Position numbers and translations under genes: made by a program. Of a DNA stretch of 24,525 nt, positions 8,043 to 16,162 are shown piece after piece. Position 1 is the first letter of the stretch. Every line of letters begins with the position of its first letter. The notes beneath the pieces were generated by a model, which ran no database searches, was not told where the DNA came from, and worked only from the letters and a program-made list of their open reading frames with translations. The DNA comes from a virus: IMG/VR virus record IMGVR_UViG_3300050821_004764, positions 1 to 24,525 of that record. One strand, 5' to 3'.

Positions 8043-9152
8043 GTGGCCGATTTCCCGACCCGTCTTGACCTCTTCGCTCTGGGCCGTGACTACATCACCC
8101 AGCGCGCCAAGAAGCTCGACCCCTCGCAAGTCAACGTGGACGGGTCCGACGCCAACATCTTCGTCGGGTCCAACAGCGTCATCGGCAACGCCATCGTCAA
8201 CCAGCTCGCGTTCTCGTTCAACCGGCTCCTGCTCGATGGCGCAGATGGGGACGATCTCGACCGCTACGCGTTCGACCGCTACGGGCTCACGCGCAAGGGG
8301 GCCAGCGCAGCGCTGGGGGCGGCGCGCATCTTTCGCCAGACCATCGCGGGGGGTGCCGGCACTGTCCTCTCGGGCACCAAGCTCGTTACGCTGACGGGGG
8401 TCGAGTACGTCACCACGACCAACGCGTCCTTCGGCGCCGGGGACTTCACCAGCACTGCGAACGTGCGCGCGGTCCAAGCCGGCAAGGCGACGCAGGTGGG
8501 GGCGAACGCGATCACGCGCTTCTCCGCACCCGGCGCGCTCTTCGACAACTCTCTCCAGGTCAACAATGATGCGCCCACGGCCGGCGGCGAGGACGCGGAG
8601 GACGACGAGACGTTCCGCGGCCGTATCCGCGACTTCTGGAACACGGCGCGACGCGGCGTCCTCGCGGCCATCGAGTTTGGCGCGCGCTCGGTCCCCGGCG
8701 TAGTCAGCGCGAAGGCCGTGGAAGCGCTAGCCCCGGGCAACACCCCCGCGCGCGTCGTCAACCTGTTCATCGCCGACTCCAGCGGCGTGGCGTCGGACGC
8801 GCTCGGGCAGTCGGTGCGCGTGGCGCTCGACGACTTCCGCGCCGCCGGCATCGCGGTCATCGTGTTCACCAGCCTGCCACTCATCGTTCAGATCCAGCTG
8901 CACCTCACCTTCCGCGCGAACGTGGACACGGTCACGCTCACCGACAACATCCGCGCCGCCCTCGTCTCGTTCGTCAATTCGTTGCCCGTCAACGGCACGC
9001 TCCTCCTCTCCGACATCTTCTCGCAGCTACAGCAGTTCTCGGGCGACGGGCTCATCGTGAACCAAGGCACCGTCATCCTTCCGACCGGCGACTTGGTGCC
9101 GGCGGTAGGCCAGACGATTCGCACGACATTGGATCAGATTACTGTTACTTAG
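8043..9152 (+). CDS. Baseplate J-like wedge protein (first copy)
   Basis: This 369-residue protein starts at GTG 8043, with GAGGTGA overlapping the upstream stop. It fits the baseplate J / gp47 family. It has the N-terminal LD...DGSDANIF...NQLAFSFNRLLLDGADGDDLDRYAFDRYGL motif. In the middle is the hallmark acidic GGEDAEDDETFRGRIRDFW segment (about residues 181-199), followed by a beta section and the ending LPTGDLVPAVGQTIR. J proteins form the wedge dimers that link the central hub to the periphery of the contractile baseplate. The gene directly downstream (9172) is an endonuclease-like insertion, after which a second J-like gene follows. Confidence 0.85.
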   Translation: MADFPTRLDLFALGRDYITQRAKKLDPSQVNVDGSDANIFVGSNSVIGNAIVNQLAFSFNRLLLDGADGDDLDRYAFDRYGLTRKGASAALGAARIFRQTIAGGAGTVLSGTKLVTLTGVEYVTTTNASFGAGDFTSTANVRAVQAGKATQVGANAITRFSAPGALFDNSLQVNNDAPTAGGEDAEDDETFRGRIRDFWNTARRGVLAAIEFGARSVPGVVSAKAVEALAPGNTPARVVNLFIADSSGVASDALGQSVRVALDDFRAAGIAVIVFTSLPLIVQIQLHLTFRANVDTVTLTDNIRAALVSFVNSLPVNGTLLLSDIFSQLQQFSGDGLIVNQGTVILPTGDLVPAVGQTIRTTLDQITVT

Positions 9153-9159
9153 TTTCTGC

Positions 9160-9167
9160 TATAACAG
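9160..9167 (+). promoter_or_regulatory. Possible -10-like promoter of the endonuclease gene
   Basis: The sequence TATAACAG lies 4 bases before the ATG of the EndoVII-like gene and is similar to the TAGAACAG motif at 22,073. There is no clear -35 box at a normal distance, although TTACTG (9139-9144) sits 15 bases upstream. If it were active the transcript would be nearly leaderless, so I hold this weakly. Confidence 0.2.
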
Positions 9168-9171
9168 GCGT

Positions 9172-9723
9172 ATGAAGGGTAGGATTAGGAAGTGCTCCTG
9201 TGGGGTCTGCAAGCGCTGCAAGCATCGGGAGTACATGCGCCAGTGGTACGCCAACAACTTATCCAAGGTGCGCGCCGATCGGCGCGCCAAGTACGCGAAG
9301 AACCGCAGCGGAATTCGTGCCCAGCAACGCAAGTGGCGTGCGCGCAACCCGGAGGTGGCCAAGGAGTACTGCCGGCGCCACTACGAGAAAAGCAAGCACA
9401 CCACGCGCCCTGCTTATTTTCAGCGTACGGTCGCGCAGCGCTTGTGGTGGCGAAACAACTGGGATGCCAAGCGCAAGGGTTTCGCGCCGTTGGCAATGAC
9501 CTGCGAAGAGTTCGCGGCCTGGTACAAGATCGAAACGGCCAAGGGCAAGCATTGCAGGTGCTGCGGTAAGATCGAATCGAAGTTAGCCGTCGACCACGAC
9601 CACGAGACCGGGAAGGTTAGGGACTTGATCTGTAAGGCCTGCAACATGATCGAAGGCCTCGCGCGAGATGTGGCCCACCTCGGCGCGGTAGCAACGTATA
9701 TGCGCCACCACAAAGCTTCGTAG
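9172..9723 (+). CDS. HNH / endonuclease VII-like nuclease
   Basis: This 183-residue protein has a basic Arg/Lys-rich N-terminal part with Cys pairs (CSCGVCKRC). The C-terminal zinc and catalytic pattern is CRCCG...LAVDHDHETGKVRDLICKACNMIEG, the signature of the Endonuclease VII (recombination nuclease) branch of HNH enzymes: DHDH followed by a CxxCN zinc site. It cleaves branched or double-stranded DNA. Unlike its neighbours it is not structural and sits between two baseplate J-like genes. It has lower GC than the flanking genes and no clear ribosome binding site. It is most likely a freestanding homing-type insertion, and less likely a phage resolvase. The next gene begins 5 bases after its stop. 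Confidence 0.82.
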   Translation: MKGRIRKCSCGVCKRCKHREYMRQWYANNLSKVRADRRAKYAKNRSGIRAQQRKWRARNPEVAKEYCRRHYEKSKHTTRPAYFQRTVAQRLWWRNNWDAKRKGFAPLAMTCEEFAAWYKIETAKGKHCRCCGKIESKLAVDHDHETGKVRDLICKACNMIEGLARDVAHLGAVATYMRHHKAS

Positions 9724-9727
9724 GCCA

Positions 9728-11635
9728 ATGCCCGACTACTCGAAAACCGGCCCGCTCACGATCGCCGACCTGACGGCGATCTGGACGAAGGCCGTGGACC
9801 CGAGCTACGGGCAGCCGTTCCTCGACGTCGGCGAAGGCGGTGGGCTCGAGGTCTACACGCAGGCGTTTGCGCAGTACGAGCGCGTGTCCAAAGCCGTCGA
9901 CACGAGCATGGGCGCGCTGTTCATTCGGTCGTGGAGCGGCCAGTCCGCACTCCCCGCGGCAGGCGCGCAGAAGGCCACCGTCCAACTGACGTTCGCACGT
10001 TCGGGCCCGCTTATGAACGCGCCGCTGGTGCTTGCGGCGGGGAGCACGTTCGTGGAAGAGCAGCAGACCGACTCCGGCGACCCCGAGGGGGTTGCGGTGC
10101 TGACTGGGCGGCGCTTCGTGCTCACGCAGCCGCTGGTCTTCGAGCCCGGCGACCAGGGGCCGTTTACCGTGACCGCCATCGCTGAGTTTGCGGGGTACGG
10201 GTACAACAACCCGCGTCCCGGGTCCCTGAACTTCGTTGACCAGCCGGGCACGCACTTCTACCACCCGCGCGCGAACGTCACGGTGGTGCCGCCTGCGCCA
10301 CCCACCCCCACTCCCCCCAACGCGAGCGCTCAGATCGTGACGCCGAATGAGGTGGACACGTTCATTCCCGACCACGTGGGCCAGTATGTGCGGTTCGGCC
10401 CCACGGGGCCCAACCTCGGGCTTGTCGCGCGCATCGTGGGCTTCCAACCGCCGGACCTCACTGTTCCTCGCGGGAGTGTCGTGTCGCTGGGGATGGACTT
10501 GGCGTTCGAGGCGTTCACGCACGCGGGAACGTTCCAAGCCGGCGAGCCGGTCACGTTCAAAAGCGGCGTGACAGTGAAGGGCACGGGCATCCTGCTCGGC
10601 TCAAACCCGAACGGCTCTCACTTGCGCGTGACGCTGCTCGTCCTCACGCTCGACCCCGGGGCCGCCGTCACCACGTACACGCTCAGCGGGAACCTGAGCG
10701 GGGCAACAGCCAACATCGACTTCGTCCTTTACAACGTCGCCCAGACCATCCTCCCCGACACGCTCGAAACGTCGGCGTGGGTCGTGCTCGATTGGGCAAC
10801 GGACTGGGGGCTCACGGTCACGAACGTCTCGCAGCCGACAGGCGGCGTGCTGGGCATGCTCGACGCGCTCGGGGAGGAGCGCAACATCGCGCGCGGCCCC
10901 AACGAAACCGACGATAGCTATCGCTCACGCGTCGCCGAGATCGCCGACGTCGTCACTCCCAACGCCGTGCGTCGCGCGCTTACGCGCGTCATGAACGGCC
11001 AGCCGTTTTGCTTCCGCGAGGTAGGGAGCACGCTACTTCCCGGCTTCTACTTCGACATCCCCGACACGCCCGGAGCCTTCTTCTCCCCCGACTTCTACGA
11101 CACGGACGTGGTCATATTCAACGGCGCGCTCGCGTCAGGCGTGTTCCTCGCCAACGAGCGCGTCTCGTATCAGGACTCGTCGGCGAACGAGAAAGCGCAT
11201 GGGTGGTTCGGGCGGCTCGACATGGGCAACACCCGCCTGACCATGATCCGCACCGGGCTCAACAAGCCCAAGCCGGCCGGCGTGGCGGCAGGCGACGTCG
11301 TCGTGGGGCTGTCGAGCGGGGCCGTGTTCAACGTGGCGTCCATCACGGCCTACACCGACCTTCGCCGCTTCCGCGAGTACCTCGATTACGTGCAGTTCCG
11401 CGCCTTCTTCCTCGTTGGGGTCCCGCAGCTGGGCACGGGGGAGTTCGGATTCGCGTACGACACGTACCCCACGGGGGCCTACGACCTGCCCCCGCCGTTC
11501 ATGGACTTTTACGATGGATTCCCGTACCTCGCGGCCCAGTTCTACCTGCGTGTGTTCCAGGCCGTGGACCGCGTCCGCGCGGGCGGCGTGACGTTCGACT
11601 TGTACCTCACGGCGCCGGGCGAGACCTGCACCTGA
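9728..11635 (+). CDS. Baseplate J-like wedge protein (second, larger copy)
   Basis: This 635-residue protein carries the J-type motif GEERNIARGPNETDDSYRSRVAEIADVVTPNAVRRALTRVMN at about residues 380-420. An N-terminal section has the general J pattern, followed by a proline-rich linker (about 188-198, PPAPPTPTPP). The region between the linker and the J motif is a beta-rich insertion of about 180 residues (QYVRFGPTGPNLGLVARIV...). The C-terminal region has a Phe/Tyr-rich section (SFFSPDFYDTD, PPFMDFYDGFPYLAAQFYLRVFQ) near the end. It may form a second wedge position, or a peripheral part that carries fibres. No strong ribosome binding site is seen upstream of the ATG at 9728. Confidence 0.7.
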   Translation: MPDYSKTGPLTIADLTAIWTKAVDPSYGQPFLDVGEGGGLEVYTQAFAQYERVSKAVDTSMGALFIRSWSGQSALPAAGAQKATVQLTFARSGPLMNAPLVLAAGSTFVEEQQTDSGDPEGVAVLTGRRFVLTQPLVFEPGDQGPFTVTAIAEFAGYGYNNPRPGSLNFVDQPGTHFYHPRANVTVVPPAPPTPTPPNASAQIVTPNEVDTFIPDHVGQYVRFGPTGPNLGLVARIVGFQPPDLTVPRGSVVSLGMDLAFEAFTHAGTFQAGEPVTFKSGVTVKGTGILLGSNPNGSHLRVTLLVLTLDPGAAVTTYTLSGNLSGATANIDFVLYNVAQTILPDTLETSAWVVLDWATDWGLTVTNVSQPTGGVLGMLDALGEERNIARGPNETDDSYRSRVAEIADVVTPNAVRRALTRVMNGQPFCFREVGSTLLPGFYFDIPDTPGAFFSPDFYDTDVVIFNGALASGVFLANERVSYQDSSANEKAHGWFGRLDMGNTRLTMIRTGLNKPKPAGVAAGDVVVGLSSGAVFNVASITAYTDLRRFREYLDYVQFRAFFLVGVPQLGTGEFGFAYDTYPTGAYDLPPPFMDFYDGFPYLAAQFYLRVFQAVDRVRAGGVTFDLYLTAPGETCT

Positions 11636-11659
11636 GGAATCTGCTAGAAAGGAAACACC

Positions 11660-13312
11660 ATGGCCGGCGGCATGAAGGAGATGGTCATCAACACCCAGGA
11701 GAGGGCGATCTCTCCCGACATCAACCGGCTACAGAAGTTCAAGGGGTCCGACGTCGCGGAGCTCCTGCGCTACCTGATGAACGTGACTGGCAACGACGAC
11801 CTCGACGCCGCTGGCGTCATCGTCGAGCCCAACACGATCGCGACCCCGCTGCTCGCCGAGATCATCAACGGGCTTCTGGTGCGCCCCGTCGCCGGCACGC
11901 TGAACCTGCTCGTGGACCCCGGCGTCGTGCTCGCGATGGCCCCCGACGCGGCCCCCGACGACTCCAACTACAAGTACATCCACGACCCCGGGGTGACGGT
12001 CGCGGGCAACCTCGTCATGACCGCAGGCGCGGGCGCGACTCGCATCGACGTCGTGGAGTGCCAGGTCACCAACATCGTGACGGAGACGGATAACCGTGAC
12101 ATCTTCGACCCCACCACGGGGCTCTTCACGGCCACCAGTGTGACGAAGGCGCGTCAGGACACGGTCACGAACAACGGTGCCGGCGCGCCCAACATTCGAG
12201 TGCGCGCGGGGGCGCCCGGGGGTGGGTATCCTGCCGCCGTCGCTGGGTGGCTCCCGCTTGCCGTGGTCTCTGTTCCTGCCGCCGCGGCCAGCGTGGACGT
12301 GATGACGTTCTGGGACGTGCGACCGCTCGTGAACGACCGCGTCCTCGCGCCGTCCGCGCTCACGCGCCAGCTGTCCGACCCCGGCATGCGCGTGCTCGGC
12401 TACGTCGACGAATTCACCGACGTGACCAAGGCGACGTTCAAGGGCTCGGTGGAGTGGAGCGTCGGTAATCGGCGACTGGGCGGGCGGCTGCATCGTGGCT
12501 CCCCCGGCACGGACGCGGAGGGGGTGGACCTGCGCGACGCCGCGAACCAGTCCAGCGGGTTCGCCGTTCCGGCCCAGGGCAACTTCGTCTACGTCTACTT
12601 GTGCCAACCGTTCGGGCTCCCGCGCTGGGCACGCTACACGGACGGCCCGGCGAATCGTGTTCCCCGCTCGCCGCGGGGCATCCCGATCGTGACGACCGTT
12701 GCGCCCCTCGCCATCACGGGCGCGCCGTCGGCTGTCATTCCTCTGCCCGTCAGCACCGGGCTCGGCGGCTCGGTCCAGACTACCGAGGGAGTTTGCGTCG
12801 CTTCGCTCATCACCAACATCGGCCCTGTCATCTCGGGCGGGGTCGCAGAGGGCGACTGGTTCTTCCCCAACGCGCCCCCTCCGGGGCTCCTCGCGCTCGG
12901 CGGGGCGACGGTGAGCGTGGCCAAGTACACGCTTGTGCCCGGCACGCACTTCCCAGCGCACGCACGCGTGGTGCGGGCCCTCATCTCCATCACCGCGAGC
13001 GTGAACGCGACGCACAAGTACCAGTATGGGGGGTTCGCCGCCCTTTACCACCCCGGCTCGGTCACGCAGAACACTGCCATCCTGTACCCCGCTGCGGGCG
13101 GCGTCGGGAACAACGAGGCTTCGCTCGATAACGGGGACACGCTGAGCATGGGGTTCATCTACGACATTCCCATCACGCAGCAGTTCCCGCCCGGCGGCCC
13201 GGTGTCTGCCATCAGCATCGAATTCGCCCCCGCTCCGACCAACTCCGGCTCGCTCACGCTGGCCATCAACGGCGCCGCGCTGCAGGTGATCGGCTGGAAG
13301 CACGTGCCGTGA
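11660..13312 (+). CDS. Tail fibre / baseplate peripheral protein, probable
   Basis: This 550-residue protein has a clear Shine-Dalgarno (AGGAAAC) before ATG 11660. Small residues, Gly, Ala and Asp/Asn dominate. The N-terminal part (MKEMVINTQERAISPDINRLQKFKGSDVAELLRYLMN) is helical and might attach to the wedge. The rest is beta-rich, ending in a lectin- or jelly-roll-like pattern (SLTLAINGAALQVIGWKHVP). Position after the J genes and before lysis genes matches tail fibre or receptor-binding proteins. No collagen repeats, chaperone or autoprotease domain are seen. Its stop overlaps the GTG/ATG of the next gene. Confidence 0.55.
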   Translation: MAGGMKEMVINTQERAISPDINRLQKFKGSDVAELLRYLMNVTGNDDLDAAGVIVEPNTIATPLLAEIINGLLVRPVAGTLNLLVDPGVVLAMAPDAAPDDSNYKYIHDPGVTVAGNLVMTAGAGATRIDVVECQVTNIVTETDNRDIFDPTTGLFTATSVTKARQDTVTNNGAGAPNIRVRAGAPGGGYPAAVAGWLPLAVVSVPAAAASVDVMTFWDVRPLVNDRVLAPSALTRQLSDPGMRVLGYVDEFTDVTKATFKGSVEWSVGNRRLGGRLHRGSPGTDAEGVDLRDAANQSSGFAVPAQGNFVYVYLCQPFGLPRWARYTDGPANRVPRSPRGIPIVTTVAPLAITGAPSAVIPLPVSTGLGGSVQTTEGVCVASLITNIGPVISGGVAEGDWFFPNAPPPGLLALGGATVSVAKYTLVPGTHFPAHARVVRALISITASVNATHKYQYGGFAALYHPGSVTQNTAILYPAAGGVGNNEASLDNGDTLSMGFIYDIPITQQFPPGGPVSAISIEFAPAPTNSGSLTLAINGAALQVIGWKHVP

Positions 13313-13734
13313 TGTCAACGGCGGAGTGGCTGTCGGTCATCGGGGCGCTGCTCGGCATCTTGATATCCGTCGGCTTGACCGTCTACATGTCCCTCCAGAA
13401 GTACGCGACGACGACGCGCGACGGCGAGATCAACCGGCGCCTCAGTCTCGTGGAGCAGGGGCTGACCAACCACGAGCAGCGCCTCCACACCGACGAGCTG
13501 GCGACGGTAAAGCTCGGGGGCGACGTCGCGCTGGTGAAGCAGGCGCATGATACCTTCGACGACACCATCGCCAAGATCGAGGCGGCCATGGTCCCGCGTA
13601 CCGAGTGGGAGTCGCGAATGGCAGGGCTCGAGCGCCAGCTCCAGCAGATCCTCGCGGAGTTGCGCGCCCGGGGCTCTGGGCGCTACGCTCAATCCGGGGA
13701 GAGCGGCCTAGGCACTCCCGTCGTCAAGAAGTGA
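13309..13734 (+). CDS. Membrane protein with coiled coil (spanin- or holin-like)
   Basis: A 141-residue frame begins at GTG 13309 (overlapping the fibre gene's stop) or ATG 13312. Residues about 6-28 form a transmembrane helix (WLSVIGALLGILISVGLTVYM). A long hydrophilic helical region with heptad-like spacing follows (INRRLSLVEQGLTNHEQRL; IAKIEAAMVP; WESRMAGLERQLQQILAEL). This is the layout of inner-membrane spanins and of some small holins. The next gene encodes a multi-pass membrane protein, as in lysis cassettes. No outer-membrane partner spanin lipoprotein lies adjacent; the one in this window is far away at 21,445. Confidence 0.6.
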   Translation: MMSTAEWLSVIGALLGILISVGLTVYMSLQKYATTTRDGEINRRLSLVEQGLTNHEQRLHTDELATVKLGGDVALVKQAHDTFDDTIAKIEAAMVPRTEWESRMAGLERQLQQILAELRARGSGRYAQSGESGLGTPVVKK

Positions 13735-13748
13735 AAGGACCAGAAACT

Positions 13749-14150
13749 ATGCCTCCCGTCATGCCTGCCGGCGGCCTCACGTGGGCCGTCATCATCGCGA
13801 CTCTGGTCCCGCTCCTGGTGGGGCTTGCCAACGCTGTCGTGCAGTCTGGGAAGTTGGGGCCGCTCGCGGTCCCGGCCAAGGTGCTCCCCTGGGTGACCAT
13901 CGTGGGCTCCTTCCTCACGGGCGTGGGCAGCTACATCTCGTCGGCACCTGCACCGTTCGTGCTGAACAGCATGGCGCTGTTCATGATGCTGGTCGCGGGG
14001 GGGTACTCGCTCATCGCTGGGATGACCCCGGGCGTCGTCGCTCACCACTTCGGGTGGCAAGTGAACTGGAAGCGCCCGGCGGCGAGTGCGGCTCCGGCGC
14101 AAACAGCCACTTCTATCCATCCGCCCCCGCTCCCTCCCGCAGCCAACTAA
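13749..14150 (+). CDS. Holin-like multi-pass membrane protein
   Basis: This 133-residue protein starts at ATG 13749, with AAAGGA at 13734-13739. An in-frame upstream ATG at 13605 would add an implausible Arg/Pro-rich leader inside the previous gene. Three hydrophobic helices are visible: about 11-31 (WAVIIATLVPLLVGLANAVV), 43-62 (LPWVTIVGSFLTGVGSYI) and 70-90 (LNSMALFMMLVAGGYSLIAG). A hydrophilic Pro/Ala tail follows. Size and topology suit a class I holin that releases endolysin to the periplasm. No endolysin is seen in the window, so the role is inferred from topology and neighbours. Confidence 0.55.
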   Translation: MPPVMPAGGLTWAVIIATLVPLLVGLANAVVQSGKLGPLAVPAKVLPWVTIVGSFLTGVGSYISSAPAPFVLNSMALFMMLVAGGYSLIAGMTPGVVAHHFGWQVNWKRPAASAAPAQTATSIHPPPLPPAAN

Positions 14151-14156
14151 GCGCCC

Positions 14157-15104
14157 GTGGCGCAGTCCGTAGCGCTCGACCGCGTCTCCCGGCTCGACCA
14201 CGACTGCGTGGTCCTCACGGTCGTCGCGCGCGCGTACAAGCGTCTGGGGCTCACGCTCCCCGACGGCGAGTGGGTGTCGCCGATCGAGAAGGCGCGCGTG
14301 CTCGAGACGTACTTCCTTACCCACACCCAGCCAGACAAGCTCGCGACGTGCGACAACTGCCACGGCCAAAGTGACGTCGCGTACCCGGGGTGCCCCTTCT
14401 GCGGCGACGCGGACACTGGAGGGCTGGTCCCTGCGACGCTCGAGCAGGTCGACGCGCTGGACGAGGCGCTGAAGGCAATCGCCGCGTACAGGTACGAGAT
14501 CGCCACGTCCATGTGGGCACTCGGGATGCTCCTCTTGCGCGTGCGCAACACGCGCCTGTACCGCGTGCGCCGCGACGAGAACGGGAAGCAGAAGTACCGC
14601 TCCTTCGGGGAGTGGGTGAAGCGCGAAGCGAAGATGGCGATCGGGTGGGCGTACGAGCTGATGGAGACCGCGCAGCACTTCGCGGAGGCGGACGTGCGCA
14701 GCATCGGGCCCTCCAAGCTGAGTCGCATCCTGCGCGCCCCCAAGGAGGCTCGAGAGGAGCTGACAGCGCTGGCGCGCGCGGGGGCGACGCGGAGGGAGCT
14801 CGACGCGCGGGGGCGTCTGGCGAAGGCCGAGCTCCCGCCCAAGCCACGCTCCCGGATCGTCCACTTCGACATGCCCCGGGACGTGGTCTACTCGGTACCG
14901 CTGATGGCTCGTCACGCCCCCAAGGAACGCGCGCACGCGCTTCACCAGCTTCCCGTGGGGGTGCTGAAGCTGCCGGGCGACTCGTGCCTGTTCGTCCAGG
15001 TGCACAAGGGGGCAGATGGGGCGCTCACGGCATCCGTGCGCGCGGGGACGATCGGCGAGAAGCCTAATCTCCCAGCAAGTACGCGGCCTCCAACGCGGGC
15101 GTGA
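14157..15104 (+). CDS. Zinc-ribbon protein with possible DNA-binding helical domain
   Basis: This 315-residue protein starts at GTG 14157 without a clear Shine-Dalgarno. It contains a zinc ribbon: Cys65, Cys68, Cys79 and Cys82 (CDNC...CPFC). A helical section follows (about 100-215: YRYEIATSMWALGMLLLRVRN, SFGEWVKREAKMAIGWAYELMETAQHF, SKLSRILRAPKEAREELTAL), similar in layout to ParB/KorB-associated helix-turn-helix proteins found in delta-proteobacteria. The C-terminal part is basic and beta-rich. It is the last + strand gene before a strand switch and overlaps the convergent RuvC-like gene by 41 bases. A regulator or DNA-binding factor is likely; a named function is not supported. Confidence 0.5.
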   Translation: MAQSVALDRVSRLDHDCVVLTVVARAYKRLGLTLPDGEWVSPIEKARVLETYFLTHTQPDKLATCDNCHGQSDVAYPGCPFCGDADTGGLVPATLEQVDALDEALKAIAAYRYEIATSMWALGMLLLRVRNTRLYRVRRDENGKQKYRSFGEWVKREAKMAIGWAYELMETAQHFAEADVRSIGPSKLSRILRAPKEAREELTALARAGATRRELDARGRLAKAELPPKPRSRIVHFDMPRDVVYSVPLMARHAPKERAHALHQLPVGVLKLPGDSCLFVQVHKGADGALTASVRAGTIGEKPNLPASTRPPTRA

Positions 15105-15615
15105 GCGCGTCCGTCACGGCCTGCATCCCCAGCTCCGAGCGCCCCGCGTTCGCCACGACCCACGCGTCGCCCTCGTCGGCGGTCTTGAAGCAGGTACCCA
15201 GCGCCTTGATCGCGCGGTGGGTCAGCATGGCGCGGTCCTTCTGCGGAAGCTTCCCCAGGAACAGCTTGCGGGCGGTGCTCTGGTTCATCGGGCGCGCGGT
15301 CACTTTGCAATCGGTGTAGAGACGAGCCTTCACGGCACCTCCAAGCTCGGCCAGCTGCAGCATAGACGCCGACCCCGCCATCATCCCGTACGCGTAGTCC
15401 TCCACGAATACGGCGCAGTCACCCCACCGACGTACGAACATTGCGATGCCTTCCGCGATGTAGGCGAGGCGTTGGGGGCCCTTCTCGTCGGCGCGGCACA
15501 CGAACGTTTGCGAGCGCAGCACGCTCCATCGCCCGAACGTCCAGCGCGGCGGCACGTAGACGGCTGCAGAGCAGCGCAAGCTGAGGTCCAGTCCGACTAC
15601 TCCGATTCGCGTCAT
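15064..15615 (-). CDS. RuvC-like Holliday junction resolvase
   Basis: This 183-residue protein has an RNase H-like fold pattern: GLDLS with Asp10, then VFVEDYAYG with Glu72, and the C-terminal DEGDAWVVAN with Asp147 and Asp150. These supply the four acidic residues of RuvC-type resolvases. The SMLQLAELGGAVKARLY segment is typical of phage RuvC relatives. It cuts four-way junctions during phage DNA recombination or before packaging. It is the only minus-strand gene in the window. ATG is at 15615, and no strong ribosome binding site is visible. A motif TTACAGC-N5-TAGAACAG lies about 40 bases upstream on its strand. Confidence 0.85.
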   Translation of the reverse strand: MTRIGVVGLDLSLRCSAAVYVPPRWTFGRWSVLRSQTFVCRADEKGPQRLAYIAEGIAMFVRRWGDCAVFVEDYAYGMMAGSASMLQLAELGGAVKARLYTDCKVTARPMNQSTARKLFLGKLPQKDRAMLTHRAIKALGTCFKTADEGDAWVVANAGRSELGMQAVTDALTPALEAAYLLGD

Positions 15616-15655
15616 GTCAAGCGCTCGACTTGTCGCGAGCGTACGCCACTTTTGG

Positions 15656-15675
15656 CTGTTCTACCTACGCTGTAA
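15656..15675 (-). promoter_or_regulatory. Conserved motif TTACAGC-N5-TAGAACAG upstream of the resolvase gene
   Basis: On the minus strand the bases read TTACAGC GTAGG TAGAACAG, ending 40 bases before the resolvase ATG. The same two halves with the same five-base gap occur at 22061-22080 on the + strand before another operon. No ordinary -35 box is found at the right distance. A promoter or operator is inferred from the recurrence. Confidence 0.4.
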
Positions 15676-15912
15676 GCGGTTCGCGCGCCAAAACAGGGCG
15701 TTACGAGAGGCGAAAAAAGTTGGCTGAAAGGGGCATGTGATGCTTGTGACGCATGAGAGGAGTGATAGACTTGTGACTGTAGTGATGATGATTCTAGAGC
15801 AGAGCGGGGAGCGACGAAACGACGCGGGCGAGGAGCTCGTGCACGTCTGTCGCACTGCGAGTCACGCGGAGCGCCTCGTTGCGACAAGCGTGCAAACTCG
15901 ACCCGAGACAAC

Positions 15913-15936
15913 GTGCGAGCGCGCTGCGACTCGCAC
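15913..15936. repeat. Inverted repeat, 7-bp arms GTGCGAG / CTCGCAC
   Basis: Perfect arms at 15913-15919 and 15930-15936 enclose a 10-base loop. It is the first in a run of hairpins between the resolvase gene and the gene at 16266. Confidence 0.65.
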
Positions 15937-15938
15937 GA

Positions 15939-15954
15939 GCACGATCGATCGTGC
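15939..15954. repeat. 16-bp perfect palindrome GCACGATCGATCGTGC
   Basis: The full 16 bases are self-complementary with no central spacer, so the site looks more like a protein-binding operator for a dimer than an RNA hairpin. Confidence 0.7.
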
Positions 15955-16017
15955 GACGTCGCGTCACTCTCTCTAGTTGACTCGTCTCGTTCTCTGACAA
16001 TTCGACTTGCTACTGCG

Positions 16018-16033
16018 CGCGCTGCGAAGCGCG
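16018..16033. repeat. Hairpin with GCGA tetraloop
   Basis: Arms CGCGCT (16018-16023) and AGCGCG (16028-16033) flank the loop GCGA, a stable GNRA-class tetraloop if transcribed rightwards. Confidence 0.65.
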
Positions 16034-16047
16034 TTGCTCGCAAGCAA
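16034..16047. repeat. Hairpin TTGCT / AGCAA
   Basis: Perfect 5-bp arms with loop CGCA abut the preceding hairpin directly. Confidence 0.55.
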
Positions 16048-16050
16048 TCA

Positions 16051-16068
16051 AACGCGCGCTCGCGCGTT
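16051..16068. repeat. Hairpin AACGCGC / GCGCGTT
   Basis: Perfect 7-bp arms with loop GCTC begin three bases after the preceding hairpin. Confidence 0.6.
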
Positions 16069-16162
16069 CGGTGGTGGCCCCTGCGAATACGTCGCGCATG
16101 ACTGCACGACTAGCGCGCGCCCCTCAGTTACCTGAGTCAACATCGAACGCACGACGCGCACA

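Noticed and set aside
7206-8477. 423-codon open frame on - opposite the gp25 and J genes
   Set aside because: It covers two convincing + genes and shows antisense-shadow composition with no domain.
11537-11551. GTTCTACCTGCG inside the second J gene resembling part of the minus-strand motif
   Set aside because: Only the TAGAAC half and part of the spacer match. It lacks the TTACAGC half and lies within coding sequence.
15737-15976. Open frame of 79 codons on + in the resolvase-operon gap
   Set aside because: The third-position GC is lower than in accepted genes, it overlaps inverted repeats, and its residue make-up is odd. It has a fair AGGGG before it, so I cannot fully exclude it, but it is not supported.
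15977-16005. Sigma-70 promoter TTGACT with a weak -10 (ATTCGA) in the island
   Set aside because: The -35 is good, but the best -10 at 17 bases has few consensus bases. Kept only as a remark.
15612-16043. 143-codon open frame on - ending over the start of the resolvase gene
   Set aside because: It lies across the palindromic island, has no ribosome binding site and a Ser/Arg-rich composition typical of a shadow frame in GC-rich DNA.
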